In this document: piece after piece, positions 49,877-59,158 of the stretch
How positions within the stretch are numbered: the first letter of the stretch is position 1
How the letters are laid out: each line of letters starts with the position of its first letter
From: Aurantiochytrium sp. KH105
Lineage: Eukaryota > Sar > Bigyra > Thraustochytrida > Thraustochytriidae
NCBI GenBank assembly: GCA_003116975.1
Contig: BGKB01000029.1
Coordinates: 372,001-436,000 of the forward strand
Direction of reading: 5' to 3'
Length of the DNA stretch: 64,000 bases
Translations under genes and position numbers: made by a program
Notes under the pieces: generated by a model
The model's database searches: none
What the model was told of the DNA's origin: nothing
What the model saw: the letters and a program-made list of their open reading frames with translations, nothing else

Positions 49877-52800
49877 CTAGAGTTCTGTCAGTGACGATGA
49901 CGAGACGGAGGAGGAGGACCTCGTTGCCGTGCTCGCTGCAGATTTGGCGTTTGCAGGGGACTTGCGACTGAGCAGCATGCGTGAGATCCTCTCCGTACTA
50001 AAGGTTGACGATGACCGCGATGCAGGCCGACTCATGAGTTGTGCTTCGAGCTCAGGTTCGTGACGCACACGTTGCATAGTTGACACGAAGCGATGACCTA
50101 CATCGTCGATTGTTGCAAGGCGAGCCCACAAGGCTGCAAGCCGATCCCACCAATCGAGCAAGAGTTGCTCCGAGGAGGCCGACTCTTTGGTCTCTGTCTG
50201 GCCTGCTGCTCCGAGATGTTGCCGACGCGCGTCGCTCGCAGGACCACTGGCGGGTCGTAGACTGCTTCGGATTGCCGGCGGCGAGGTTGCAAGCACGTAC
50301 GCACCAAAAAGGGCTGACTGGGCAACGACCGGGAAATAGGAGCGCAGATAAAAGACGAGCGAGAAGATCGCGCCCGCGCAAATGACGAGAATGTCGACCG
50401 CGGTCGAGGCATAGGGATTTGCTCGACTCAGCGTGAGAGATAGCTTTTCCCCTGCCTCTGCAATATCGCAAGTGAGTTCTTGCACCCAGCGAAGTTCGCG
50501 CCAAGCCAACGTTGAGCGCTCGATAAGATTAAGACCTCGTTTGGGGTCGCTGATTTGGTGATTCCACACGAAAAAGTCTTCGGCAAAATCGTCCCGAACA
50601 AATACCCCGTCTTCTGGACGGTCGAACCTATGCCCAGAGGGCAGCTCGCGCACGAACCTTGACGGCTGTGCTGCAGATTCACCTTGGACGGCAAAATCGT
50701 CATCCTCGACGTCTGTTTCCTCGTCGACTTCGAGGCTATTTCCCGTCTCGTTGGCGTGAGGGAGCGCATCATCCGTAGTGCTTACATGGGGAACTGCTGC
50801 GGCATGGCTGCTACCACTCGTGCTACCGTTTGGAATGTCGTCCGGTGCAATGTCAGATTCCGCTGGATCTCCAGCTGCATTGTTGTGCACAGCGTCCTTC
50901 AGATTGTCGCCAGCAAACTCTGTTACAATTTCTTCATTGTCGACCTCCTCCTCCTCTTCTTCGTCATCGGTAGGCAAATCGGAGGCGCTTGATCGTCGAG
51001 ACGATCGGGAGTTGGAGGAGAAGAAGGTTCTTGCCGCGGCAAAAGCCTTGGTTGTGCTCGTCCGCCGCTTCGGGGATGTTGAGCTCGACGCTTTTGGCGA
51101 CGAAGAACTAGTAGCTGCTGCTGCAGCAGCAGAGGTCCATCGACTTCGTCGCTGCGTCTGGTCACCTGCAGATTGCGAGACTTTTTTCCCACGCAGGAGA
51201 TCTTTTTTTGCGGGGCGCGGGACCGTAGCCCAGTTCATGGTTAAATGCTGGCCCTCGAGGTAGGCCCGACTCGCAAGAATGAGCGAGATTGCCATGGCCA
51301 ATGGATACATCCAAATAGGAATGACAAAGATGAGAAGAAATGCAAAAAGCCAGGATGACAGCGTGAGCAGCGGACTGTCCCACGAGCACACCAAGTCGAG
51401 CAACGTGCATGGGCCGTGAACAAGGTGCGTGTACAAGTAGGCGCGGACAATGTTGATCCGAATAGCATTCCTCCGAATCTCTGTAAAAGACTCGAGCGAG
51501 TCCTTGATTTTAACCGACCGGTACGTGGCGCGAAATGAGTCCTTGAGCTCGAGGGGGTGTAGTTGTGCGATGTACAGTTTCCAAAGAGAGCTCTCCTTGA
51601 TGCACAACTGTGTACGAACGCGAATTTTGACGTATCCAAGACTCATTCGCGGAAAGTCAAGCCCGCTCTTGTCAATTACGGGCACTGCCGGCCGTACGCG
51701 GCGTTTCTTGAATCGCTTCGACCGTGGAAAAATTTCGAACCAGCCTTCGCAACCCTCGAGAAGGTCAATGACAGGGATATTAATTTGTCCGAGAACGCGG
51801 CGATTCATGAGCGACATCGATCCAGACGTTTTGTACAGGACCATTTCGAGATCACCCGCGAGATCGAGCACGTCAAAGACATATTTCTCCCCGGGAGCCC
51901 ACACGGGGGTCTCAGAGATGCGTTGTTGCGCTGCCGGGAAGCTCGTGAGACGTTTCAGGTTGTCTTCTTTGCGAAGCGCCGCCCGTTCGCGTACAATGGC
52001 GTCGAGCCGCGGGGAGCGATACGAGGTTGCACCGAGCGCCAGAGAGTATCCGAGCGCACGCGAGAGCTCTCCATCTACAAAATGACGAGATCCATCCTTC
52101 GCAATTTGCTTCGAGTCCAGGACTTCTACCTCGAGACACCCAATGCGTTTCCTGCGCTGGGTTTTTGCGACAGGAAACCCTGCATTGTCGCCAGAGTCGT
52201 CAGAGTCTACCTCGGTATCTTCTTCATCTGCTGACTCTAGAACGTGCTGACTGTCGGCGGCAACAGTCTTGCTATCATCCGCATCACCATGTACACTTTT
52301 CACGGGCTCTTCTGACTCAGCCTTTGCATCATGCTTTTCAGCAGGCTTGTTGTTTTCGGGAGACTCGTCGTCGGTGCTCTGACTGGTCTTACTAAGTTTT
52401 TCCATGCCGTCGGTAGCTACCGCAGAAACGGACGCCAGGAATTCCGAGACTACCGGAGGGGTAGATGAAGACACCGAAGACTGTTCTTGCGCATCTTGAG
52501 TTTCTTGTGCTCTTTGTGCTTCTTGAGTTTCTTGTGCTTCTTGTGCTTCTAGAGCTTGTGTTTCCGATGCTGACGATGGAGGCGGCGGAGATGACAACGA
52601 AGCTGGCTTTGGTGGAAGCGTTGGCAAGCTCGCTGTTCCTTCTTCAGATTGCTCTTGCGCAGCATGAATAGGCACGACGGGTTTTCTCGCCTCTCTGCTT
52701 TTTTTCTTAGGACTGGGATCCATGGAACATGCTGCTCGCGACTGTGCCTCGTCCACGCACGCCTCATGAACAGAGATACCGCAATCACTGCAGCGGAGAC

Positions 52801-52921
52801 ACTGGCGGTTGAGGCTTAACATGAATTTCCTACAGACAGCGCACTTGATGGGCTGCCGCATCACATTCCACGTGAAGGCGTGAAGGCTGGGCCCAGACTC
52901 TCCTGTCTCGGCGTTCTCCAT
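49877..52921 (-). CDS. C1-domain membrane protein with C2-like and MCTP-like regions
   Basis: This is a 1014-residue single-exon protein. Residues 14-65 are a C1 zinc finger with the right spacing: His14, Cys27, Cys30, Cys44, Cys47, His52, Cys55, Cys65. C1 domains bind diacylglycerol or lipids. A Gln/Glu/Ala repeat (EAQETQEAQ type) lies near 130-145. A C2-like region runs from about 260 to 455 (GCLEVEVLDSKQ to GYVKIRVRTQL). Two hydrophobic hairpins lie at about 517-549 (LFAFLLIFVIPIWMYPLAM) and 840-880 (DILVICAGAIFSLVFYL). They are separated by a Ser-rich and acidic linker. This layout resembles MCTP-type ER-plasma membrane tethers, whose C-terminal membrane part is reticulon-like. A lipid-sensing contact-site role is inference. 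Confidence 0.83.
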   Translation of the reverse strand: MENAETGESGPSLHAFTWNVMRQPIKCAVCRKFMLSLNRQCLRCSDCGISVHEACVDEAQSRAACSMDPSPKKKSREARKPVVPIHAAQEQSEEGTASLPTLPPKPASLSSPPPPSSASETQALEAQEAQETQEAQRAQETQDAQEQSSVSSSTPPVVSEFLASVSAVATDGMEKLSKTSQSTDDESPENNKPAEKHDAKAESEEPVKSVHGDADDSKTVAADSQHVLESADEEDTEVDSDDSGDNAGFPVAKTQRRKRIGCLEVEVLDSKQIAKDGSRHFVDGELSRALGYSLALGATSYRSPRLDAIVRERAALRKEDNLKRLTSFPAAQQRISETPVWAPGEKYVFDVLDLAGDLEMVLYKTSGSMSLMNRRVLGQINIPVIDLLEGCEGWFEIFPRSKRFKKRRVRPAVPVIDKSGLDFPRMSLGYVKIRVRTQLCIKESSLWKLYIAQLHPLELKDSFRATYRSVKIKDSLESFTEIRRNAIRINIVRAYLYTHLVHGPCTLLDLVCSWDSPLLTLSSWLFAFLLIFVIPIWMYPLAMAISLILASRAYLEGQHLTMNWATVPRPAKKDLLRGKKVSQSAGDQTQRRSRWTSAAAAAATSSSSPKASSSTSPKRRTSTTKAFAAARTFFSSNSRSSRRSSASDLPTDDEEEEEEVDNEEIVTEFAGDNLKDAVHNNAAGDPAESDIAPDDIPNGSTSGSSHAAAVPHVSTTDDALPHANETGNSLEVDEETDVEDDDFAVQGESAAQPSRFVRELPSGHRFDRPEDGVFVRDDFAEDFFVWNHQISDPKRGLNLIERSTLAWRELRWVQELTCDIAEAGEKLSLTLSRANPYASTAVDILVICAGAIFSLVFYLRSYFPVVAQSALFGAYVLATSPPAIRSSLRPASGPASDARRQHLGAAGQTETKESASSEQLLLDWWDRLAALWARLATIDDVGHRFVSTMQRVRHEPELEAQLMSRPASRSSSTFSTERISRMLLSRKSPANAKSAASTATRSSSSVSSSSLTEL

Positions 52922-53381
52922 GGTCGCAGAAGGGCTCGCAGGATCCTGCTCTGCGCCTCGAACAGCCTTGCGCAGTCGCCAGAAGAGAGCTTGGCCAGGT
53001 CTCCCTCCACGAGCGCCCCGCGCTGCTCGAGCTTCGGCCGCGAAGGCTCCTCGCTCGGCACGACGGCCTGGACGATCTCAGTCAGTTCTCCTCTCCTCGC
53101 GTATCTTTCGCAGCCCAGCGCGCTCTGCTCTGCTCTCGGCAGCGCAGCGCAGCGCCGCTCTTCTCGACGGCCGGTGCGTCGGTGGGTCGAGGCCGGGCCC
53201 GGGCTTCGCCTCGGACCGGGTCGGGACGGGTCGGATCGGATCGGGTCGGCCGGGTCTGGCGCGAGTCGTGTCGCTGCGGCGGCTCGAGGTCTGCGCCGAC
53301 AGGTCTGGGCTCGACGCGCCGCGCTGATGACGGGGCTCTGTCCCTTATAACCTTGTGCTCCCTGCTGCCTAGTACCACGCG
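52922..53381. other. Intergenic upstream of tRNA and C1/C2-like gene
   Basis: It is the shared upstream region of two divergent transcription units. A pentanucleotide array lies at 53218-53247. No gene is seen. Confidence 0.6.
53218..53247. repeat. (GGRTC)6 pentanucleotide array
   Basis: Six units of GGGTC, GGGAC or GGATC stand in 5-bp register between the C1/C2-like gene start (about 300 bases away) and the tRNA. Confidence 0.85.
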
Positions 53382-53451
53382 TCTCCCGTGATGTAATGGC
53401 AACATGGCTGACTTTGAATCAGCATCCCTGGGTTCGATTCCCGGCGGGAGA
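53382..53451 (+). tRNA. tRNA-Gln (anticodon UUG)
   Basis: The 70-base sequence folds fully. The acceptor stem is TCTCCCG with CGGGAGA, the D arm is ATGT/ACAT, the anticodon stem is GCTGA/TCAGC with loop CTTTGAA giving anticodon TTG, and the T arm is CTGGG-TTCGATT-CCCGG. The box B sequence GGTTCGATTCC is present. No CCA is encoded and there is no intron, as expected of a nuclear gene. T runs starting about 14 bases downstream would end Pol III transcription. U1:A72 at the acceptor end is a weak-pair feature seen in many glutamine tRNAs. Confidence 0.95.
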
Positions 53452-53464
53452 TTCATTGAGACGT

Positions 53465-53491
53465 TCTTTTTTTTTTCTTTTTTTTTTTTTC
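53465..53491 (+). terminator. Pol III terminator (T runs)
   Basis: Two long T runs broken by single C residues begin 14 bases after the tRNA, more than enough for RNA polymerase III termination. Confidence 0.8.
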
Positions 53492-56238
53492 CGTTGTCAC
53501 TTGTCCTAGGCCTATGGCTATGCAGGTATACTAGGTGCCTTTTTTTTTGGCTGCGGCATCCTGCGCAGGGACGATGAATCGAATCATCATCTCACCGACC
53601 GAGAAGCATCATCATTCTCGAAAGTCCGCGCGGGTCAAGCAAGATGGTCTCGAAATGGCTAGTGACTGGCCGTGTCGAGCATGGGCAACGCATGGGTGTT
53701 ACGCATGGATGAGACGAAAGCAGGAAACCGGCAAGATGGTGGTTGACGCCAAGCGCGTCTCTTCCGGCCTCGAATGCCCACGCTTCCAAAAGGTCCGGTA
53801 ACCCGAGGCGGACTCCTCCTGACGCGAGTCAGGCGCAGCAAGAAAAAGGTCGCGGCGTAACGGTCGCCCGCGAGCGACCTGCCGACTGACCGCCCGACCA
53901 ATCGATCCATCGAACCTTCCTACGCGAGACACAGACAACAGACAACAGCGGCGTGCACGTGAAGTGCGAGAGGGCTGGCGGGAGTGGCCGTTCTGCGGCT
54001 GCGCTGCTTCTGATCGCGGCCGAAACTTATGATTTTTCTTTGGCCTTTTCGATGATGAGGTTAGGCTTAGTAGAAACTGTGCAACGCGCTGCTTCCCTTC
54101 CCTCTTCAGCAACGTCAACAACAAGAACAACAACAATCATCTACGCACGCAGGCACGCACGCACACACGCACGCACGCAGTCGTTTGTCGGTTCATCGGC
54201 CAGCCAGGACGGACACGGAAGGCACCGTTGGCTATGCAGCCGACAACAGCCTTTTGGAGCAATGACAAACGAACAAAGGTTGTAAGCCCAAGCAAGCAAG
54301 CGCAAGCAAGCCCAAGCAAGCAGGATGCGCTCGATTGATTGACCAACCAGCGGAGCTGGTTGACGGAGAAACTGCCTGGTCGACCACCATTCATTCATTC
54401 ATTCGGCGAAGCATCGCTGGTCTACCTACTTCAGCTCCTAGGCCTATGCTCGCTAACCTTCATTCCCGGTTTCATTCCGGCAATCTGCGCGCCTGCAGCT
54501 TCGCTTTGCTTTGCGACCTGGCGGGCTGTTTTATTTTCCGTGGGACTCGAGCTCGTTCTCCTTTCCAACGGTTGCCGTGCGTGCGGTGCGTACGTACGCA
54601 TGAACCCAAGCAAGCAAAGAACAGCAAAGCAAAGGAAAGCTAGCTCGTCCACCCCTTTCATCGTCCACCTCCACCTCGATCCTCATCTTCTTCCCCGCTT
54701 CCTCCATCTCCTTCTCCGCGTCCTCCTTCGCCGCCACCGCCCGATCGTTACACGTTGAGTAGGAAGAAACCCTGGGCGGCGAGATCTCCACATCGCGGCG
54801 CATCGGCGGCGGCAACGTCTCCCGAGCCTCGGCATCGAAGCTCCGCCTCGCACCCGCATTCTCGCATGTTTCTGGCCCGCGGGGAGGGCCCTTCTCCCGC
54901 GACGCCGCCGCTCCTCCACGACGAGCTGCAGCGCCTTTCCGGGCGCGCCTTTCGCGCGGCCTTCGCGCGTCTCGGGCGTCTTGGGCGCGGAAGTCCCCGG
55001 CAGCGATAGGCCGGATAACCCCACATATCTCGGCGCGTTAGCCCTCTTTCCAGGACGCCCCTTCGCGCCCGCGCCTTCGCGCCCGAGCCCGAGCCCGAGC
55101 CCGCTTTAGCCCGAGCCCGAGCCCGCTTTGGCCCGAGCCCGGTGCCTGCCGCGGCTCCGCGTGGGGCCGGCGGCGGCGAGGCCCGTTGGGTCGCGGCCGC
55201 GGGAGGGAGGGAGGGAGGGAGGGGGGAGGGGGTGTCAGTGCGAGGAGGCGGCACGCGCCCGCCCGAGCGGCCTCTTTCAATCGTGCTCGCTTTCTTTCCT
55301 TCTTTCCTTCTTTTCTTCCCTGCTATCTTGCCTTCTTTCCTTCTTTCTTTCTTGCCTGCTTTCTTGCCTTCTCTCTCGCGCCCGCGCAGTCTTTCATCGC
55401 CGCGCCCGCGGAGATCGCCGCGGAGCAGTTGTAGCTGCGGTTGAAGCTGCAGTTGTAGCTGCAGCTCGTCGCGGAGCGGGTCGTCGCGGAGCAGGTCGTC
55501 GGAGCAGAGCGAGGCATCTCCATCTCCGGCGCCTGACGCAGACTTCAGAAGCGCACACAGCGCGCAGCTCGTGCACAAGCTCGAGCTCGAGCTCGAGCCC
55601 GAGCCCGAGCCCAAGGAGCAGCCGCCACTGCAGAGGGAGCCGCCGGCGAGCGAGCCCGAGAGAGAGGAGCCGCGCAGCAGCAGCAGCAGGTCGCGGAGGG
55701 CTCGCCGGAGCGAGCGAGCGAGCTTCTCAGCCGCGAGCAAGAGGCGCTGGGGCCGCCGCCGATCACGAGGGAGCCCAAGCAGGCACGCAAAGCACGCAGG
55801 GCACGCAGAGCAGTAAGCAAAGCAGGCAAAGCAGGCGAGAGAGGACGGCGAAAGCGAGCAGGCAGACCTCTCTCGCTCGCTCGCTGGCACGGCGGAGACG
55901 GCGAGCGGCAGGCAGGCAGCAGCCTCGCGCGGGCTCGCGAGGGGACGCGGAGCGGAAGGGGAAGGCGCGGCGCAGGCAGGTACGGAGGGGCTGATCGAGT
56001 GGGTGATTGAGTGGGTGATCGATTGATTGACAGTGATCGATTGGCGCGTGCAGGCAGCCTGGCAGCGTGCGGACGAGCGCGTGCGGGCGTACGTGCGTGC
56101 GTGCAGCGTGGCGAGCGGGCGAGCGCGGCGGGCCGAGGCGAAGTAGAGGCGCATCGCGTGGACCGATCGGCGGGTTGCTTGAGTGCCTTGGTCGAGCAAG
56201 GGATCCCGGACGCGAGGGGACAAGACTAGGAAGACGAG
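53492..56238. other. Gene-poor region upstream of the CH-domain gene
   Basis: No gene is recognised. It contains (GCAC)n near 54148-54180, CAAGC pentanucleotide/tetranucleotide runs near 54291-54325, GAGCCC repeats near 55085-55140 and 55575-55615, a GGGA run near 55203-55230, and a CTTT-rich tract at 55288-55350. The last few hundred bases are presumably the promoter of the CH-domain gene. Confidence 0.5.
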
Positions 56239-58560
56239 ATGCCTCGTATCTCGCAGCCCGTGCCGAGGCATAAACCCACGGCGCCGCCCGCGACGCGGAT
56301 GGAAATCGCTGCAGCTGTCGCGAGCGGTCGCGCTCGCTCAAGCATTCAATCCACCGCCAGTAGCGTCATGAGCCGAAAGAGGCAATCGCTCGATTCGCAA
56401 CAGCCCCTGCAGCCGATTCGCTCGTTGGAGCGCAGCAGCCCGCGCAACAGCTTGGCGAATGACGAGATCCGTCAGGATGACGAGTACTCGATCGCGACCT
56501 CGTCCGGAACCCCCGAGGAGCAAGTGGCCGGCTGGCTCGGACGCGTGACGCAATGCGTTATCCGACCCGAGTGCCTTTGCGAGGACCTCCTCGACGGCGT
56601 GGCGCTCTGCAGACTCCTGTCGCGCATCGATGGTAGCGGAGTCGAAGACTCCTTCCGCGAAGCACCGTCCACCAAGGAAGAGGCACAGCGCAATGTAGAA
56701 ATGTTCTTTCGCGGGTGCCAGACGCTTGGTCTGGCCGAGTGCATGGAGCTTTTCTCGTACAAGGACCTGCGAGCCAAACGCAAGGAGCTCGTCCTCGACG
56801 TCCTCGCGGGCATGGCGCACGAGCTCGATGGACCTTTCTGGTATCGCATCAAGTCTGGTGCCGAAGACCGGCCGTGGTTTTCTGGCGACGAGGAGGAGGA
56901 AGAGGAGGTCGATGCGGACATTGGCGGCCTCGAGGAAGTCGACAGCGCCGAAGATTACCTGCCGCGAAAGAGATCGTCGCAGCATCGCTCCAACGGTGTC
57001 GGCTTTCGCGTCGACGAAGTGCCTGCAGATGACGACTATTATTACTATCAGGAAAGTGACGCGGGTGGCGACGACGAAAACGTATTCCGTCACCAAACGC
57101 CGCTGTCCGCGCCCACGCACTCGGGCACGATCAAGACAAAGAAGAACCGTCAGGACAAGTACGGTGCCGGCGTAGAAGACTTTGGGGAGGATGGAGCGCC
57201 GGATCAACACGGCAAAAGGAAAAAGGACAAGCAGCAACGAACCAAGTCCGAGCCGATCATGCCCGAGGTGCGGGATAAAAATGCAGCAACAGCAGCAGCT
57301 GATGGGGCTGCGAAAAAGAAGAAAACCAAAAAGCAACCGCAACAGCTCAAGGTCGCTCCCGCCGAGGCTGTTTCTAATCACACAAACGGCACGACCAAGA
57401 CCAAAACCAAGACCAAGGCCGTGTCAAAAGCCGTTGCCGCATTGCCTGCGCGGAAGAGCGCTCGCCAGCAACGCCAGCATCAGGCAGAAGAGACACGAAC
57501 GCAACGAGCCAAGGCTAAGTCTCTGTCCGCAGCCCGGGATGCCGCTGCTGCAGCCGCTTTCGATGAAGCAGGCGAGTGGTTCGAACACAGCGCAAGCGAA
57601 GTTGATGAAGGAGCCAAGAATGGCAGTTCAGCCCTTGCAAACGGAAGGTCGGGAAGAAGTGCATCAGCCTCAGACGAGCAGCAGCAAAGCTTTGCGACAC
57701 GGACGCGGGCGCGGATCGCTGAATTCGCGGATCGCTTTGCGTCTCGACGTGCAGATACAGAAGAAGAGGCAGACGAAGATATGAAAATGCCCGCACCGCC
57801 CAAGCGAATGGCGTCCAAGGGTGTCATGGCGAACCCGATCATGCTCGCGCAAGTGCAAGAGGTGGACGACGAGGACGCTAGTGTCGACGACTCGGAATAT
57901 CCCATCATCGTGAAGCCGCTGCCCAAGATCAATGTTATTCGATCCATGCCGCTGCAGCGGACGCGTGGCGCCTCGTACTCAAAGGGCGGACACGTCTTGT
58001 CTCAGCGTCGCGCTTCGCTCCGGCAGCTACGTGGTCGTCCAAAGGACGATTACTCCATGTCCATGACGTCTTCGTACACTTCGGCATCGCCATCAGAGTA
58101 CTCTTACTATACAGATGACGACGAGGACATGAGTGATGGCTCGAGCATGGACTATGACTGGGAGTCATCCTACTTTTCTGACTCCACTGACGCGCTCATG
58201 GAGTGGGACAGCGTATCCCGTAAGGGGCACGGCGGTCGCACGCGAATGTCGCGGGCCTCGCGCAAGGCGCGCCAGGGATCCACGCAGCGAAAGATGAGCA
58301 GCAAGCACGCTCTTGCAAAGCGAATGAAAGCCAAAGCGAACATCAAGACTCGCGCTGGTAAGACGCTCGCCGGAAAGAGCGGCAAAAAGAAGGACAAGCA
58401 CGCTGCTGTCTCGCTGTGCATGGGCATCGTTGGACTCCTAATGATGGCCTTTGCTGCTATCTTTACCATCGTTTTTGCTGAGGTCATTGGGATCATCAAC
58501 TTTCGCGTTGGCGAGAAGCTCGGGCTGATCGAGCCGGTTCCCCCTGCATGGTTCTTTTAG
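56239..58560 (+). CDS. Calponin-homology protein with C-terminal membrane anchor
   Basis: The protein has 773 residues in one exon. A single CH domain lies at about 92-195 (EEQVAGWLGRVTQCVI, LLDGVALCRLLSRI, NVEMFFRGCQTLGL, DVLAGMAHEL). CH domains bind actin or microtubule partners. Residues 200-720 are disordered-looking, with acidic, Lys-rich and Ser/Tyr-rich parts. A hydrophobic helix at about 724-753 is followed by only 20 residues ending EPVPPAWFF. The basic stretch GKSGKKKDKH before the helix predicts the N-terminal bulk stays cytosolic. CH domain, long linker, C-terminal helix and short Pro-rich lumenal tail is the layout of nesprin-type KASH proteins. That link is inference; the exact terminal PPPX is absent. 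Confidence 0.85.
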   Translation: MPRISQPVPRHKPTAPPATRMEIAAAVASGRARSSIQSTASSVMSRKRQSLDSQQPLQPIRSLERSSPRNSLANDEIRQDDEYSIATSSGTPEEQVAGWLGRVTQCVIRPECLCEDLLDGVALCRLLSRIDGSGVEDSFREAPSTKEEAQRNVEMFFRGCQTLGLAECMELFSYKDLRAKRKELVLDVLAGMAHELDGPFWYRIKSGAEDRPWFSGDEEEEEEVDADIGGLEEVDSAEDYLPRKRSSQHRSNGVGFRVDEVPADDDYYYYQESDAGGDDENVFRHQTPLSAPTHSGTIKTKKNRQDKYGAGVEDFGEDGAPDQHGKRKKDKQQRTKSEPIMPEVRDKNAATAAADGAAKKKKTKKQPQQLKVAPAEAVSNHTNGTTKTKTKTKAVSKAVAALPARKSARQQRQHQAEETRTQRAKAKSLSAARDAAAAAAFDEAGEWFEHSASEVDEGAKNGSSALANGRSGRSASASDEQQQSFATRTRARIAEFADRFASRRADTEEEADEDMKMPAPPKRMASKGVMANPIMLAQVQEVDDEDASVDDSEYPIIVKPLPKINVIRSMPLQRTRGASYSKGGHVLSQRRASLRQLRGRPKDDYSMSMTSSYTSASPSEYSYYTDDDEDMSDGSSMDYDWESSYFSDSTDALMEWDSVSRKGHGGRTRMSRASRKARQGSTQRKMSSKHALAKRMKAKANIKTRAGKTLAGKSGKKKDKHAAVSLCMGIVGLLMMAFAAIFTIVFAEVIGIINFRVGEKLGLIEPVPPAWFF

Positions 58561-58638
58561 TGATTTTGAAGAAAAGAAAAGAGATGAACAGAAAGGAAAG
58601 GAAAAGAATAGTCAAGATGGAACTTACACGGGGCCTAC

Positions 58639-58890
58639 TCAGGAGGTTTGGCTTTTGGTCATTAGTCCAAAGGGGCTGATGAGCAGCGGAACGTGATAGT
58701 GGGACGCCGGATCAGCGATCTCAAAAACGATCTTTACATTGGGGCAAAAACACTTGCGTCCCTGCTGCGCAAAGTACGCCGCTGTGTCAAAGTGCAACTC
58801 GTACACGCTGTCCTTCTCCGGAGCCTGCTCCGCGTTGAGCAGCGGCGCGTCAAGACGACCATCTGCGTTCGTCGTCTGCGTCGCGATCAT
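58639..58890 (-). CDS. 5-hydroxyisourate hydrolase / transthyretin-like, partial or degenerate
   Basis: The 83 residues match the C-terminal two thirds of HIUase, the purine-breakdown enzyme after urate oxidase. TTNADGR with the active-site Arg, YELHFDTAAYF, and DPASHYHVPLLISPFG with the active-site His are clear. Two things are missing. The family's N-terminal LSTHVLD segment with the first catalytic His is absent from this ORF and from the 150 bases upstream in all frames I read. The C-terminal YRGS tetrapeptide is replaced by TKSQTS. The frame is open upstream of the ATG to about 59040 but does not resemble HIUase. It is either an unrecognised multi-exon gene, a decayed copy, or a diverged transthyretin-like protein. 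Confidence 0.7.
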   Translation of the reverse strand: MIATQTTNADGRLDAPLLNAEQAPEKDSVYELHFDTAAYFAQQGRKCFCPNVKIVFEIADPASHYHVPLLISPFGLMTKSQTS

Positions 58891-59055
58891 GCTCGTCTCG
58901 GAAGTCTTCGCAACGAGGATTTGCTGTTCGCCGTGAAATTTACGTGCTCTTGGTCGGTGAAGTCGCTTGGCACGACAGCTGTGCAGGCCACATTCAAGTT
59001 GAAAGTTGAGCGCTGGCTCCGTTTTTGTTTCGGGACAACTAGAAAAGAGAAGAAT

Positions 59056-59062
59056 TTATATA
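59056..59062 (-). promoter_or_regulatory. TATA-like element upstream of the HIUase-like gene
   Basis: A TATATAA lies on the minus strand 166 bases before the HIUase-like ATG, downstream of the sulfotransferase stop. It overlaps an A/T run, so it may be chance. Confidence 0.3.
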
Positions 59063-59158
59063 AAAAAAAAAAAGAGTACACGGTCATCATCATCATTTTG
59101 TTATCTGTCATGCGTTCTTCCCTTCTTGGAAACTCAGGCCAAAAGGCAGCCCGAGAAT

